In this document: piece after piece, positions 7,869 to 14,133 of the stretch | Position numbering within the stretch: position 1 is the first letter of the stretch | How the letters are laid out: every line of letters starts with the position of its first letter | Source of the DNA: Candidatus Giovannonibacteria bacterium RIFCSPHIGHO2_02_43_16 | Lineage (GTDB): Bacteria; Patescibacteriota; Minisyncoccia; JACPKW01; UBA11713 | Reading direction: 5' to 3' | Length of the DNA: 31,593 nt | NCBI GenBank assembly: GCA_001778545.1 | Contig: MFHJ01000012.1 | Location: 1-31,593 of the forward strand | Position numbers and translations under genes: made by a program | The notes under the pieces: model-generated | The model's input: only the letters and a program-made list of their open reading frames with translations | Database searches by the model: none | What the model was told of the DNA's origin: nothing

Positions 7869-8401
7869 TTAGTAGTGCTCCGGATTTAATAAATGTATCA
7901 ATGCAGTGATTACTGCTTGCTTGCTATATCCAGTCCTATCTAGCCTTCCTTTGGTGAGAACTCCGATCATACCTTCCCTTTCTCCGATATTTTCATCATT
8001 AGAAAATCCAACTTCCTTTGCCGCTTCATCGATTTCATAATCCTTACTAAAGACCAGATCAATCATAGATTTTGGATATTCAAAGGCGGAAGATCCGCCC
8101 AAGTGGAAATTTTTGCCGTCGAAAATTGCGCATTAGTTATATCCATGTATCCGCTTTTAGTCTTCGGGACTTCAATAAGTCCGCTCTCGAGCCCAACCGA
8201 AAGGTCGCAATCCTTGAATGCTTTTTCTGCTCTATTCATTGCGCCTTGAACAGTCTGCTCCATATTCTTCGGCTGCTTATGAACGCCGGGATCAACTTCG
8301 ACAGAAACAATTTCTGCCTTAGAAAATTCTGGAAACTCCGAGAGAGCTTCTTTAACTGCCCGTACCTTAGTCTCGTTTTTTGATCCAACATTTACTTTCA
8401 T
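7869..8401 (-). pseudogene. DUF84 inosine/xanthosine triphosphatase, frameshifted
   Basis: Two frames together make one ~177-aa YjjX/DUF84-type protein, an NTPase that removes non-canonical ITP/XTP. Frame 1 (from 8401) gives MKVNVGSKNETKVRAV through VGLESGLIEVPKTKSGYMDITN. Frame 2 continues CAIFDGKNFHLGGSSAFEYP and ends IGVLTKGRLDRTGYSKQAVITALIHLL. The switch needs a -1 shift (or one missing base) at about 8132. Both halves are well conserved, so this is a recent mutation, an assembly/sequencing error, or less likely a programmed shift; no classical slippery heptamer is present. Start spacing fits TATTTT 6 nt upstream. Confidence 0.82.
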
Positions 8402-8488
8402 GGCCTTAAAATATCACAATATATCATACTATGCACCTCATTTCATTTAAGAAAGTTCTAACTCCCGTTAGGGGTTAAAAAATTATCA

Positions 8489-8698
8489 TTAAAAATTCTC
8501 CTCTTTGAGCTCGGATTGGCGTAGAATTGACCTGAAAGTTCCAAGCGGGATTTCTTTGCGGTTTGCGGGGACGATTACCGTTAACGTCTTTCTGCCAATT
8601 TTTCTAAATTTAACGTGACTACCTCTTTGAGAAACATAAATAAAGCCCTCTCTCTGAAGGACTTTAACGATATGGCTTGAAGAATAAAGCTTAGGCAC
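8489..8698 (-). CDS. hicA: HicA-family mRNA interferase toxin
   Basis: A 69-aa dsRBD-like HicA fold: KVLQREGFIYVSQRGSHVKF with catalytic His28 in the GSH motif, then the family's VPANRKEIPLGTFRSILRQ. HicA toxins cleave mRNA independently of the ribosome. It overlaps the end of hicB by 8 nt and is translated from the hicB transcript. Confidence 0.92.
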   Translation of the reverse strand: MPKLYSSSHIVKVLQREGFIYVSQRGSHVKFRKIGRKTLTVIVPANRKEIPLGTFRSILRQSELKEENF

Positions 8699-8912
8699 GG
8701 CTTAACGAAACCTCAACCAATTCTGGACGTTCAACTTTGCTTATCTTTGATGGCGACTTCAAATCTTCAAAATACAATTCAAGCGCTTCATCAAGATTCC
8801 CAAGAGTCTCTTTTCTTGTCTTCCCAAAACTTGAAACATCAACATTAAGACATTGGGCAACGTAGTATTTACCTTCTTTCCAAACAACTGATTTTAAGCC
8901 CGTGATTTTCAT
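8691..8912 (-). CDS. hicB: HicB-family antitoxin
   Basis: A 73-aa partial RNase-H-like HicB fold (YYVAQCLNVDVSSFGKTRKETLGNLDEALELYFED). There is no separate DNA-binding domain after it, so autoregulation would need another mechanism. The antitoxin-first order and the 8-nt overlap with hicA are those of minimal hicBA modules. The start at 8912 is preceded by TATAAT at a 6-nt distance. Confidence 0.92.
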   Translation of the reverse strand: MKITGLKSVVWKEGKYYVAQCLNVDVSSFGKTRKETLGNLDEALELYFEDLKSPSKISKVERPELVEVSLSRA

Positions 8913-8918
8913 AAGGGT

Positions 8919-8924
8919 ATTATA
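8919..8924 (-). promoter_or_regulatory. -10 box of hicBA, leaderless
   Basis: TATAAT followed by ACCCTT and the hicB ATG. No Shine-Dalgarno sequence lies in between. Confidence 0.7.
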
Positions 8925-9007
8925 TAGATCAGGAGTTTGAATTTCAAGTCATTCCCATAAATCTGGGTGCACCATTCCATTTATAAAATAATAGAGTCTG
9001 GTACACT

Positions 9008-9041
9008 CCAAAAATATAGTCGCTTCGCTCGTTATTTTTGG
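9008..9041. repeat. 34-bp palindromic element, copy 2
   Basis: The arms CCAAAAATA / TATTTTTGG enclose a core with AGTCGCTTCGCTC. Compared with the copy at 241-274 the core is nearly identical while the arm bases differ in a base-pair-preserving way. Like copy 1, it directly borders a tRNA-arm-like sequence. Confidence 0.6.
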
Positions 9042-9244
9042 GTGCATGGCGGGACGGCTTTCGAACCTATGATTGGGAGCGGGCAATCCCCGTGCCTGAA
9101 TTAATGATAAAACAAATTAATCATTTATTATTATTGGTCTGACATTTCGGGTAAGGGCGGGTATACCCCCTTTTGACCCCCCTGCCCCTTTGTATATAAC
9201 AATGATTGAGAAAACATTAAATCTACAAAAATTTTTATAAAATT
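9042..9244. other. Gene-free segment with tRNA-arm-like and G/C-run sequence
   Basis: No coding frame is convincing here. On the minus strand 9042-9110 contains a GGTTCGAAAGCC stretch and a preceding GGGATTG...CAATC hairpin, suggestive of tRNA arms, but no acceptor stem closes it. At 9153-9190 the minus strand has runs of 4, 6 and 5 G (a possible G-quadruplex) next to an imperfect hairpin centred on GGGTATACCC. From 9195 to SRAP's end the sequence is A/T-rich. Confidence 0.35.
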
Positions 9245-9931
9245 TTAAAAGTTTTTTGATTTATCTATGATATTTTGACTATTGCTTATTTTTTGGGTTA
9301 AGCGGATATCATTGAATCTAGCGCTATTGAGAGTTTTTGAGACTTCAAAATATTCCATTTCCTTTTCGGGATAGGGATCAAGCATTTTCAAAGCTTTGAT
9401 CGGATCTAAATCCGCATCGAGCCACGCATCCTTCTCTTTCATATTGAGAATCACCGGCATGCGATGATGAACCTTAACCGCCATCTTATTTGGAGTTGTC
9501 GTGATAACGGCAAATCTTTCTTCGCCTTCGTTTTGTTCCCACAGTCCAGCAAATGCAAAAGGCATCTGCTTTTTCAGGATAAACCTGTACGGAATTTTGC
9601 CTTTGTCCGTTTTCTTCCATTCATAATAGCCATCCGAAATAACAAGGCATCTCCTCTCCTTTAAATCCTTCTTGAAAGTTGCCTTTTCTTTTAGCGTCTC
9701 GGCTCGGATATTTATGAGCCCGTCTTTTCGTTTTATATTCGAATGTTCCAACCATACCGGCTTAATTCCCCAAGGCGCCAAAATAATATGCAGTGGATCT
9801 TTATTCAATATGACCGGAAGGCTTTGAGAAGGAGCTGCATTATAATTCGGTTTAAAAGTCTCCTCGAATTTCGCATCGAAGTAATCTTCGAGCATTTCTT
9901 GACTAGTGCCTATGGAGAATCTTCCACACAT
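9245..9931 (-). CDS. SRAP (HMCES/YedK-type) abasic-site DNA-protein crosslink protein
   Basis: About 228 aa from MCGRFS. After Met removal Cys2 becomes the N-terminal nucleophile that forms a stable thiazolidine with abasic sites in single-stranded DNA, shielding them at stalled forks. Other family residues are visible: Asn31 in NYNAAPSQ, Arg77 in INIRAET, Glu104 in SDGYYEWKK, and His155/His156 in VHHRMPVIL. The true start must be 9931, since Cys must follow the initiator Met; 32 extra codons in the longer frame are non-homologous. It is downstream of the NYN gene with a hairpin between, and near lexA-dinB, which fits a DNA-damage cluster. Confidence 0.92.
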   Translation of the reverse strand: MCGRFSIGTSQEMLEDYFDAKFEETFKPNYNAAPSQSLPVILNKDPLHIILAPWGIKPVWLEHSNIKRKDGLINIRAETLKEKATFKKDLKERRCLVISDGYYEWKKTDKGKIPYRFILKKQMPFAFAGLWEQNEGEERFAVITTTPNKMAVKVHHRMPVILNMKEKDAWLDADLDPIKALKMLDPYPEKEMEYFEVSKTLNSARFNDIRLTQKISNSQNIIDKSKNF

Positions 9932-9974
9932 ATTGTTATTTGACAAGCAATACCAATTGGATATAATCAATAAA

Positions 9975-10715
9975 TCATTCGAAAACGTCGCGCTTCGCGG
10001 CGTTTTCTTTATGCTTTGCTTGCTCAAAGCTAGTCTCCACCCCCTGTGTGCTTTGAATAAGAAGTTTAAAGTTATTCATTTCAAGGAGGCGGACACGTGG
10101 TGCTTTTTGTGTTTTTATATATCTGCTTTCTTCTGAATTTATTAGACTTCTCAAACGAGTTGAAAATCTTTTTTCATTCTTACTAGTTTCTTTGACGGTT
10201 GAGACAAATGTAACGCGTGCTCCAAGACTAACTAATTTCTCCGCCAAGTAACAAAAATCTCCATCGCCAGTGAACAATAATATTTCAGTTTTTGGCTTTG
10301 CAAATTCCAAAGCATCGCAAGTTATTTCGACATCAAAATTGGCTTTTCGCCTACTGCCATAGATGATAGGGATGTCATTTATTTCTTTGCATTTATAACA
10401 CTCCAAATTCCACTCTCTCACCGGCGTGTCATTTTTATGTTCACAATATGCACATACGTAAGTAACTACTTTCTCTTTATTCTTGTGTGAAAATATTTGT
10501 TTTGTTTTGACACTGTAGCCAATGTCTGAAAGTTTTTTGAAGCGGTTTTTATATATGCGCGAGTCTGTGCCTCCCTCATAGTAAAAAATATTAGCGCACT
10601 GCCATTTTCCACCTGAAAAGAAATTAAATAGTTTTTGCCAATCAATATAAAATTCAAGGGCAGTACTTGCAGTTCCTTTGGTATTTGCAACATCTATAAA
10701 CGCGTGCCTTTCCAT
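9975..10715 (-). CDS. NYN-domain (PIN-like) nuclease with inserted zinc ribbon
   Basis: A 246-aa protein. The NYN/LabA-type fold has its acidic site visible: Asp8 and Asn11 in FIDVANTK, Asp128 in KANFDVEITCDA, and Asp151/Asp153 in LLFTGDGDF. NYN proteins are metal-dependent RNases/nucleases. Between strands a CxxC...CxxC zinc ribbon is inserted (Cys88, 91, 106, 109), probably for nucleic-acid recognition. The C-terminal ~60 residues are basic and unassigned. It is divergent from lexA, 71 nt away from the SOS box. The start is fixed by TTGATT-17 nt-GATAAT ending 6 nt before the ATG. The last codons lie in a hairpin. Confidence 0.85.
   Translation of the reverse strand: MERHAFIDVANTKGTASTALEFYIDWQKLFNFFSGGKWQCANIFYYEGGTDSRIYKNRFKKLSDIGYSVKTKQIFSHKNKEKVVTYVCAYCEHKNDTPVREWNLECYKCKEINDIPIIYGSRRKANFDVEITCDALEFAKPKTEILLFTGDGDFCYLAEKLVSLGARVTFVSTVKETSKNEKRFSTRLRSLINSEESRYIKTQKAPRVRLLEMNNFKLLIQSTQGVETSFEQAKHKENAAKRDVFE
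9981..10007. terminator. Strong hairpin at NYN stop
   Basis: A 12-bp stem (GAAAACGTCGCG / CGCGGCGTTTTC, one G-U) with a 3-nt loop lies between NYN and SRAP and covers the last NYN codons. The T-rich 3' arm could terminate the NYN transcript; the tail after it is not a pure U-run, so it may be only partial. Confidence 0.55.
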
Positions 10716-10721
10716 TGCAGA

Positions 10722-10750
10722 ATTATCAAGCCGTTTTCTAAAAAAATCAA
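10722..10750 (-). promoter_or_regulatory. Promoter of NYN gene
   Basis: TTGATT (10745-10750), 17-nt spacer, GATAAT (10722-10727), then 6 nt to the ATG. Both hexamers and the spacing are close to the sigma-70 consensus. Confidence 0.75.
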
Positions 10751-10786
10751 GTTTAAAAACAAGATATACACAGCCAAATTAGACGA

Positions 10787-10802
10787 GTGAACAACCGTTC
10801 AC
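10787..10802. promoter_or_regulatory. LexA operator (SOS box) of lexA-dinB
   Basis: The perfect palindrome GTGAAC-AACC-GTTCAC contains GAAC-N4-GTTC, the LexA box type known from Firmicutes and Actinobacteria. It ends one base before the TATACT -10 box (10804-10809) of lexA, so a bound repressor would block its own promoter. It is the only such box I found in the window. Confidence 0.85.
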
Positions 10803-10816
10803 TTATACTGTCCCCT

Positions 10817-11386
10817 ATGGGCAAGACGTATTTCGATAAAATCAGGGACTTCTATAACAAGAGGCGCCGGATGCCAAGCTACAGCGAGATAATGATGCTT
10901 GTGGGTTTTAAATCGAAGAACGCGGTATATCGGTTAGTCGAGAAACTCGTGAGCGAGGGACTCGTGAGCAAGGATAGACAAGGAAGACTGATCCCATCAA
11001 AAAGATTCGGCGAGATACCTATGATTGGGGAAATTGAAGCCGGATGGCCGTCCCCCGCCGAGGAGGAGCTTCTGGATACTATGACCCTCGATGAATTTTT
11101 AATTCAGAACAAAGAGGCGACGTATATGATAACTGTTAAAGGAGACTCTATGAAAGACGCGGGCATTCTTCCAAACGATATTGTTTTGGTTGAGCGCAAG
11201 AATGAGGCGAAGGACGGCGAGATCGTTATCGCAGAAGTAGACGGCAATTGGACTATGAAATATTTCCGCAAGCGCGGAAAGGAAATTTACTTGGAAGCCG
11301 CAAACAGTAAATTTAAAAAGATTTTTCCAAAGGAGGATTTGAAAATAGCAGCAGTCGTTAAGGCAGTTATCAGAAAATACTCGTGA
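10817..11386 (+). CDS. lexA: LexA-type SOS repressor (winged helix + S24 self-cleaving peptidase)
   Basis: 189 aa from the ATG at 10817. Residues 1-60: winged helix (MPSYSEIMMLVGFKSKNAVYRLV). Residues 65-189: LexA/UmuD fold with cleavage bond Ala75-Gly76 (GEIEAGW), nucleophile Ser111 (KGDSMKDAGI) and general base Lys148 (NWTMKYF). RecA-stimulated self-cleavage inactivates such repressors. A GTG-started longer frame exists but its first codons are the SOS box itself; TATACT ends 7 nt before the chosen ATG. The HTH is divergent from textbook LexA, so it may be a dedicated regulator of the dinB cassette. It overlaps dinB by 4 nt (GTGA). Confidence 0.9.
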   Translation: MGKTYFDKIRDFYNKRRRMPSYSEIMMLVGFKSKNAVYRLVEKLVSEGLVSKDRQGRLIPSKRFGEIPMIGEIEAGWPSPAEEELLDTMTLDEFLIQNKEATYMITVKGDSMKDAGILPNDIVLVERKNEAKDGEIVIAEVDGNWTMKYFRKRGKEIYLEAANSKFKKIFPKEDLKIAAVVKAVIRKYS

Positions 11387-12699
11387 GCGAACAGCCACTA
11401 CACTTGCGCTCATTTCCGAAAGCTATTCTACATATCGATGGGGATGCGTTTTTTGCGTCATGCGAGCAGGCGCGAAATCCAAAACTCAAAGGAAGGCCGG
11501 TCATTACCGGAAAGGAAAGAGGAATTGTCGCCTCAATGAGTTACGAAGCAAAGGCGCTTGGAATAACCAGAGCTATGCGCCTTCGGGATGCGCAAGCGCT
11601 TTGCCCCGCTCTCGTTGTCCTTCCCTCGGACTACGAAACATACAGCATCCTTTCAAAACGAATGTTTAATATCGTCCGAAGGTATACGCCGGACGTTGAA
11701 GAATATTCTATTGATGAATGCTTCGCGGATATTACCGGACTGCAAAGACCGTTGCATATGCCGTATGAAGATATTGCGGAGAAGATTAAACACGAATTAG
11801 ATATTGAATTGGGATTCACTTTTTCCATCGGACTCGCACCCTCGAAGGTTCTCGCAAAGTTAGGATCTAAATGGAAGAAGCCATCCGGCCTTACTTCAAT
11901 TCCTGGAAGGCATATCCATCATTATTTAAAGGAGTTTTCCGTTGAGAAAGTCTGGGGAATTGGAGCGCAGACGACGGCATATCTGAATAAACATGGAATA
12001 AAAACCGCGCTCGAATACGCACAGAAAAAAGAGGAGTGGATCAGAGAATACTTAACCAAACCGCATATAGAAATTTGGCAGGAGTTAAATGGATATTCAG
12101 TAATCCCGCTCGATACCGCAGTCAAGACAAGCTACCAATCCATACAAAAAATCAAAACATTCTCCCCAGCTTCCAATAATAAATCTTTCGTCTTTGCGCA
12201 ATTATCAAAAAATATCGAAAACGCTTGCATGAAGGCAAGGAGATATAAGCTAGGCGCGGAAGGAGCGATTGTTTTTCTCCGGACGCAGGAATTTAAAGAC
12301 AGGGGCGTTGAGATAAAGTTCAGCAGACAAACTAACTTCTCTCACGATATCATCGGTCTTACAAAATCCGCCTTCGAAGATATTTTTAATCCAAACATTC
12401 TTTATCGCTCTACCGGAGTAGTGCTTTTTAAGCTCAAGGAGATTGATGACAGCCAAATGGACTTATTTGGAGAAGCTATCAGAGCAGAAAGAATGACGAA
12501 AGTTTACGAAAGTATTGATGCTATTCGAGATAAATACGGAAAGCATACGCTTTTTCTTGGCTCTAGCTTTGCGGCAAATAAATTCGCACAGCACTTGGGC
12601 GAGCGGGGCGACCTTCCAGAACGCAGAGGATTTTTACTCAAGGGCGAGACAACGAGAAAGAGACTTGGTATTCCGGTCTTTCTGGGACAAATTTCTTAG
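11383..12699 (+). CDS. dinB: Y-family translesion DNA polymerase (DinB/UmuC)
   Basis: A 438-aa protein. The palm carries the catalytic acids in HIDGDAFFASCE and EEYSIDECF. The finger residues (SMSYEAKALGI), thumb HhH (VEKVWGIGAQTTAYLNKHGI) and little finger follow. A beta-clamp-binding motif QMDLFG is present near residue 360. It copies damaged templates with low fidelity. The GTG start overlaps the lexA stop, giving a two-gene SOS operon like umuDC. About 75 residues follow the clamp motif, a common UmuC-type tail. Its stop codon abuts the 3' end of convergent tRNA-Arg with no spacer. Confidence 0.93.
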   Translation: MSEQPLHLRSFPKAILHIDGDAFFASCEQARNPKLKGRPVITGKERGIVASMSYEAKALGITRAMRLRDAQALCPALVVLPSDYETYSILSKRMFNIVRRYTPDVEEYSIDECFADITGLQRPLHMPYEDIAEKIKHELDIELGFTFSIGLAPSKVLAKLGSKWKKPSGLTSIPGRHIHHYLKEFSVEKVWGIGAQTTAYLNKHGIKTALEYAQKKEEWIREYLTKPHIEIWQELNGYSVIPLDTAVKTSYQSIQKIKTFSPASNNKSFVFAQLSKNIENACMKARRYKLGAEGAIVFLRTQEFKDRGVEIKFSRQTNFSHDIIGLTKSAFEDIFNPNILYRSTGVVLFKLKEIDDSQMDLFGEAIRAERMTKVYESIDAIRDKYGKHTLFLGSSFAANKFAQHLGERGDLPERRGFLLKGETTRKRLGIPVFLGQIS

Positions 12700-12772
12700 C
12701 GCCCTCGGGAAGATTCGAACCTCCAAATCAGGGATAGAAACCCTGCGGTTTATCCAATTAGCCTACGAGGGC
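12700..12772 (-). tRNA. tRNA-Arg(TCT)
   Basis: Acceptor GCCCTCG/CGAGGGC, anticodon stem CAGGG/CCCTG with loop TTTCTAT (anticodon TCT, decodes AGA/AGG), T-arm GGAGG/CTTCC with loop TTCGAAT. Discriminator G, CCA not encoded. Its 3' end touches the dinB stop codon. Confidence 0.92.
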
Positions 12773-12773
12773 T

Positions 12774-12848
12774 TGGTGCCGCAGGAGAGGATCGAACTCT
12801 CTACCTCTCGCTTTTCAGACGAGCGCTCTCCCAATGAGCTACTGCGGC
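12774..12848 (-). tRNA. tRNA-Phe(GAA), copy 1
   Basis: Acceptor GCCGCAG/CTGCGGC, D-stem GCTC/GAGC, anticodon loop CTGAAAA (GAA) on stem CTCGT/GCGAG, T-arm GAGAG/CTCTC. CCA is encoded. It lies one base from tRNA-Arg(TCT), probably on one transcript. Confidence 0.92.
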
Positions 12849-12852
12849 AAAT

Positions 12853-12902
12853 AAAAAACCACCTACAAAATACCATTTAAGTTAAATGGCTATGTGGTGG
12901 TT
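12853..12902 (-). terminator. Rho-independent terminator
   Basis: On the minus strand AACCACC pairs with GGTGGTT, enclosing a second small hairpin CCATTT/AAATGG, and is followed by a run of six T. It ends the riboswitch-controlled minus-strand unit just before the tRNA-Phe 5' end. Confidence 0.75.
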
Positions 12903-13029
12903 ATCTTCTAAACGATTGTAGTTTTTTCATATTTTTTCAGACTTCTGGGGGAACCGCCACCTCCCCATCGGCCATTCAAGGGTTGAATCTCCTTGACGAC
13001 ACCATGCCAGCGGGCGGATTTTCTGCTCT

Positions 13030-13260
13030 TCAAAAGCGTAGTGCTGGAGGGGCTCCCCTAAATATACCCTCATCTCCGAAGAACGTATTTGTACCGTCTT
13101 CTCCGCCAGCGGGAGGAGCTTCCATTGAAGGAATTTCTGGCGTCAGCACTATTTCTAACTTACCAGATAGAATCGAAAATTTCAATCCATATTTGGCGTC
13201 TCGGGCGATATCTCCGTCTACTCGTCCGTGTCCTGTGGCAACTTCACTAAGATTTCCCAT
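13030..13260 (-). CDS. Hypothetical protein, possibly coupled to the riboswitch gene
   Basis: A 76-aa frame overlapping the end of the 181-aa gene by 43 nt. GAGG lies about 7 nt before the ATG, supporting translation. The sequence is rich in Gly/Pro/Ala toward the end (MEAPPAGGEDG) and matches no family I know. After its stop another minus frame stays open for about 45 codons to near 12912, ending GSPRSLKKYEKTTIV, which may be the continuation after a frameshift. An antisense frame also exists here. Low certainty that the product is real. Confidence 0.35.
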   Translation of the reverse strand: MGNLSEVATGHGRVDGDIARDAKYGLKFSILSGKLEIVLTPEIPSMEAPPAGGEDGTNTFFGDEGIFRGAPPALRF

Positions 13261-13763
13261 TCTCCTTCCTCGGGAGGTTGTGGCCTGGCTCCCGCTCCGG
13301 CAACTTTTTCAAACAAACACTTTTCATCGTTCGCCAACCCAAGAATAGTGAGATGGAAAAAGAACATCTCCCATCCCTTCTCTATTCCCTCTGCATCCTC
13401 TTTAATTTTCCCATCTGCAGATCCAACTAATTCTCCATTCACAAATTTATCTCCTCTGTACGACAAATCAAATGTTGTAATCGTAATGATTACATGGCTA
13501 TCTCCACCATACTGGTTCCGGTAGGTCATAGACCATTGCCCTTTTTCTGTAATAAAAGTCGAAAGGTCGGGGTTATATATCGCACTCCCCATGGTTCGTG
13601 ATCCATCGGATTCGGTTCGAAATTTGCTAAAGAGAATATTCAATGGGAATACCCATAGCTCCTCTCGACCTTCTACCACGAGATGCTTCGGACAATATCC
13701 GAACAGCACACCTTCCTCCAATGCTTCGCCCGCTCTCTTTTTGAACTCATTATCTATTTCCAT
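13218..13763 (-). CDS. Unrecognised protein under SAM-I riboswitch control
   Basis: A 181-aa soluble protein without signal peptide or membrane segments. The N-terminal ~55 residues are mixed helix/strand with a single CPKH. The central part is beta-rich with many aromatic and Ser/Thr residues (QWSMTYRNQYGGDSHVIITITTFDLSYRG). I do not recognise the family. The leader contains a complete SAM-I riboswitch and attenuator, so the protein should be made when S-adenosylmethionine is scarce. This points to methionine/SAM uptake, salvage or methyl-group economy, but no catalytic motif identifies it. The ATG directly follows the U-tract, and the terminator's 3' arm GAGGAA doubles as the Shine-Dalgarno sequence. 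Confidence 0.75.
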   Translation of the reverse strand: MEIDNEFKKRAGEALEEGVLFGYCPKHLVVEGREELWVFPLNILFSKFRTESDGSRTMGSAIYNPDLSTFITEKGQWSMTYRNQYGGDSHVIITITTFDLSYRGDKFVNGELVGSADGKIKEDAEGIEKGWEMFFFHLTILGLANDEKCLFEKVAGAGARPQPPEEGEWEILVKLPQDTDE

Positions 13764-13793
13764 AAAAAAATTCCTCTATTAATGAGGAAAGAT
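13764..13793 (-). terminator. Riboswitch attenuator (terminator/antiterminator)
   Basis: Terminator: TTCCTC-ATTAATA-GAGGAA followed by seven U, ending at the ATG. Antiterminator: ATCTTTCCT (13785-13793, covering the terminator's 5' arm) is complementary over 9 nt to AGGAAAGAT (13820-13828), which includes the 3' strand of aptamer helix P1. SAM binding should free the terminator: OFF with SAM, ON without. Confidence 0.9.
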
Positions 13794-13818
13794 TTTCTGC
13801 GCGGACTAGACGCAAACA

Positions 13819-13927
13819 TATCTTTCCTGATATTACTTACGCAATATCAGTTGGATTTAGCACCTTACATTCGCAGGTTGCTGTGGGGTCATTGAGCCAA
13901 TTCTCTACCGCCACTCTTGATAGCTAT
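13819..13927 (-). ncRNA. SAM-I (S-box) riboswitch aptamer
   Basis: The conserved order of S-box elements is visible: TATCAAGAG entering P1/P2, P2 pairing GTGG/CCAC, TTGGCTCAATGA (family GGCYCRATGA), CAGCAACC, P3 with AGGTGCTAAATCC (family GGTGCCAAWTCC), P4 CTGATATT/AATATCAG, and the closing GGAAAGATA. P1 is short: 4 clear pairs, TATC/GATA, with mismatches beyond, which may tune the switch. Confidence 0.93.
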
Positions 13928-13941
13928 TCAGTTGTATTTAC

Positions 13942-13969
13942 ACTATAGCAAATTCATTCAAAAATGCAA
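13942..13969 (-). promoter_or_regulatory. Promoter of riboswitch transcript
   Basis: TTGCAT (13964-13969), 16-nt spacer and TATAGT (13942-13947). Transcription would start about 10 nt before the aptamer. Confidence 0.65.
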
Positions 13970-14001
13970 TTATCAGCAACAAGCTCCTCGTGCTAGTCCC
14001 T

Positions 14002-14112
14002 TCATCCAGTTCGCGCGCAAGCCCGCTCGTTCTCGTCAAACTTGTCGGAATCAAGCCCCTCGCTTTCCAATTTTTCTCTTATCTCTTTTTGCCACTCTTT
14101 TTCTTCGTCCAT
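14002..14112 (-). CDS. Small hypothetical ORF, possibly truncated
   Basis: 36 codons beginning MDEEKEWQKEIREKLESEG, strongly acidic/helical and codon-like, ending in ERACARTG. It begins 21 nt after the toxin stop in the same direction and may be the remnant of a longer gene cut off by the riboswitch promoter region. No clear ribosome-binding site. Confidence 0.35.
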   Translation of the reverse strand: MDEEKEWQKEIREKLESEGLDSDKFDENERACARTG

Positions 14113-14133
14113 AATTTTTTACAGCTTTATGAA

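Noticed and set aside
9042..9110. A functional tRNA on the minus strand (apparent GCC anticodon and TTCGAA arm)
   Set aside because: The T-stem has mismatches next to the loop and no 5' strand pairs with the acceptor end; kept only as a tRNA-like relic.
9153..9190. G-quadruplex as a defined regulatory element
   Set aside because: G-runs are present but there is no conserved context or nearby start to support a function.
10787..10816. GTG start at 10787 for lexA, adding ten residues
   Set aside because: These codons are the LexA operator and -10 box; TATACT places the transcript start at the ATG at 10817.
12515..12880. 121-codon plus-strand frame inside dinB and across two tRNAs
   Set aside because: A frame shadow; the residues are translated antisense tRNA sequence.
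12983..13348. 121-codon plus-strand frame opposite the riboswitch-controlled gene
   Set aside because: Antisense to a gene with a clear promoter, riboswitch and start; Ser/Pro-rich composition typical of a shadow frame.
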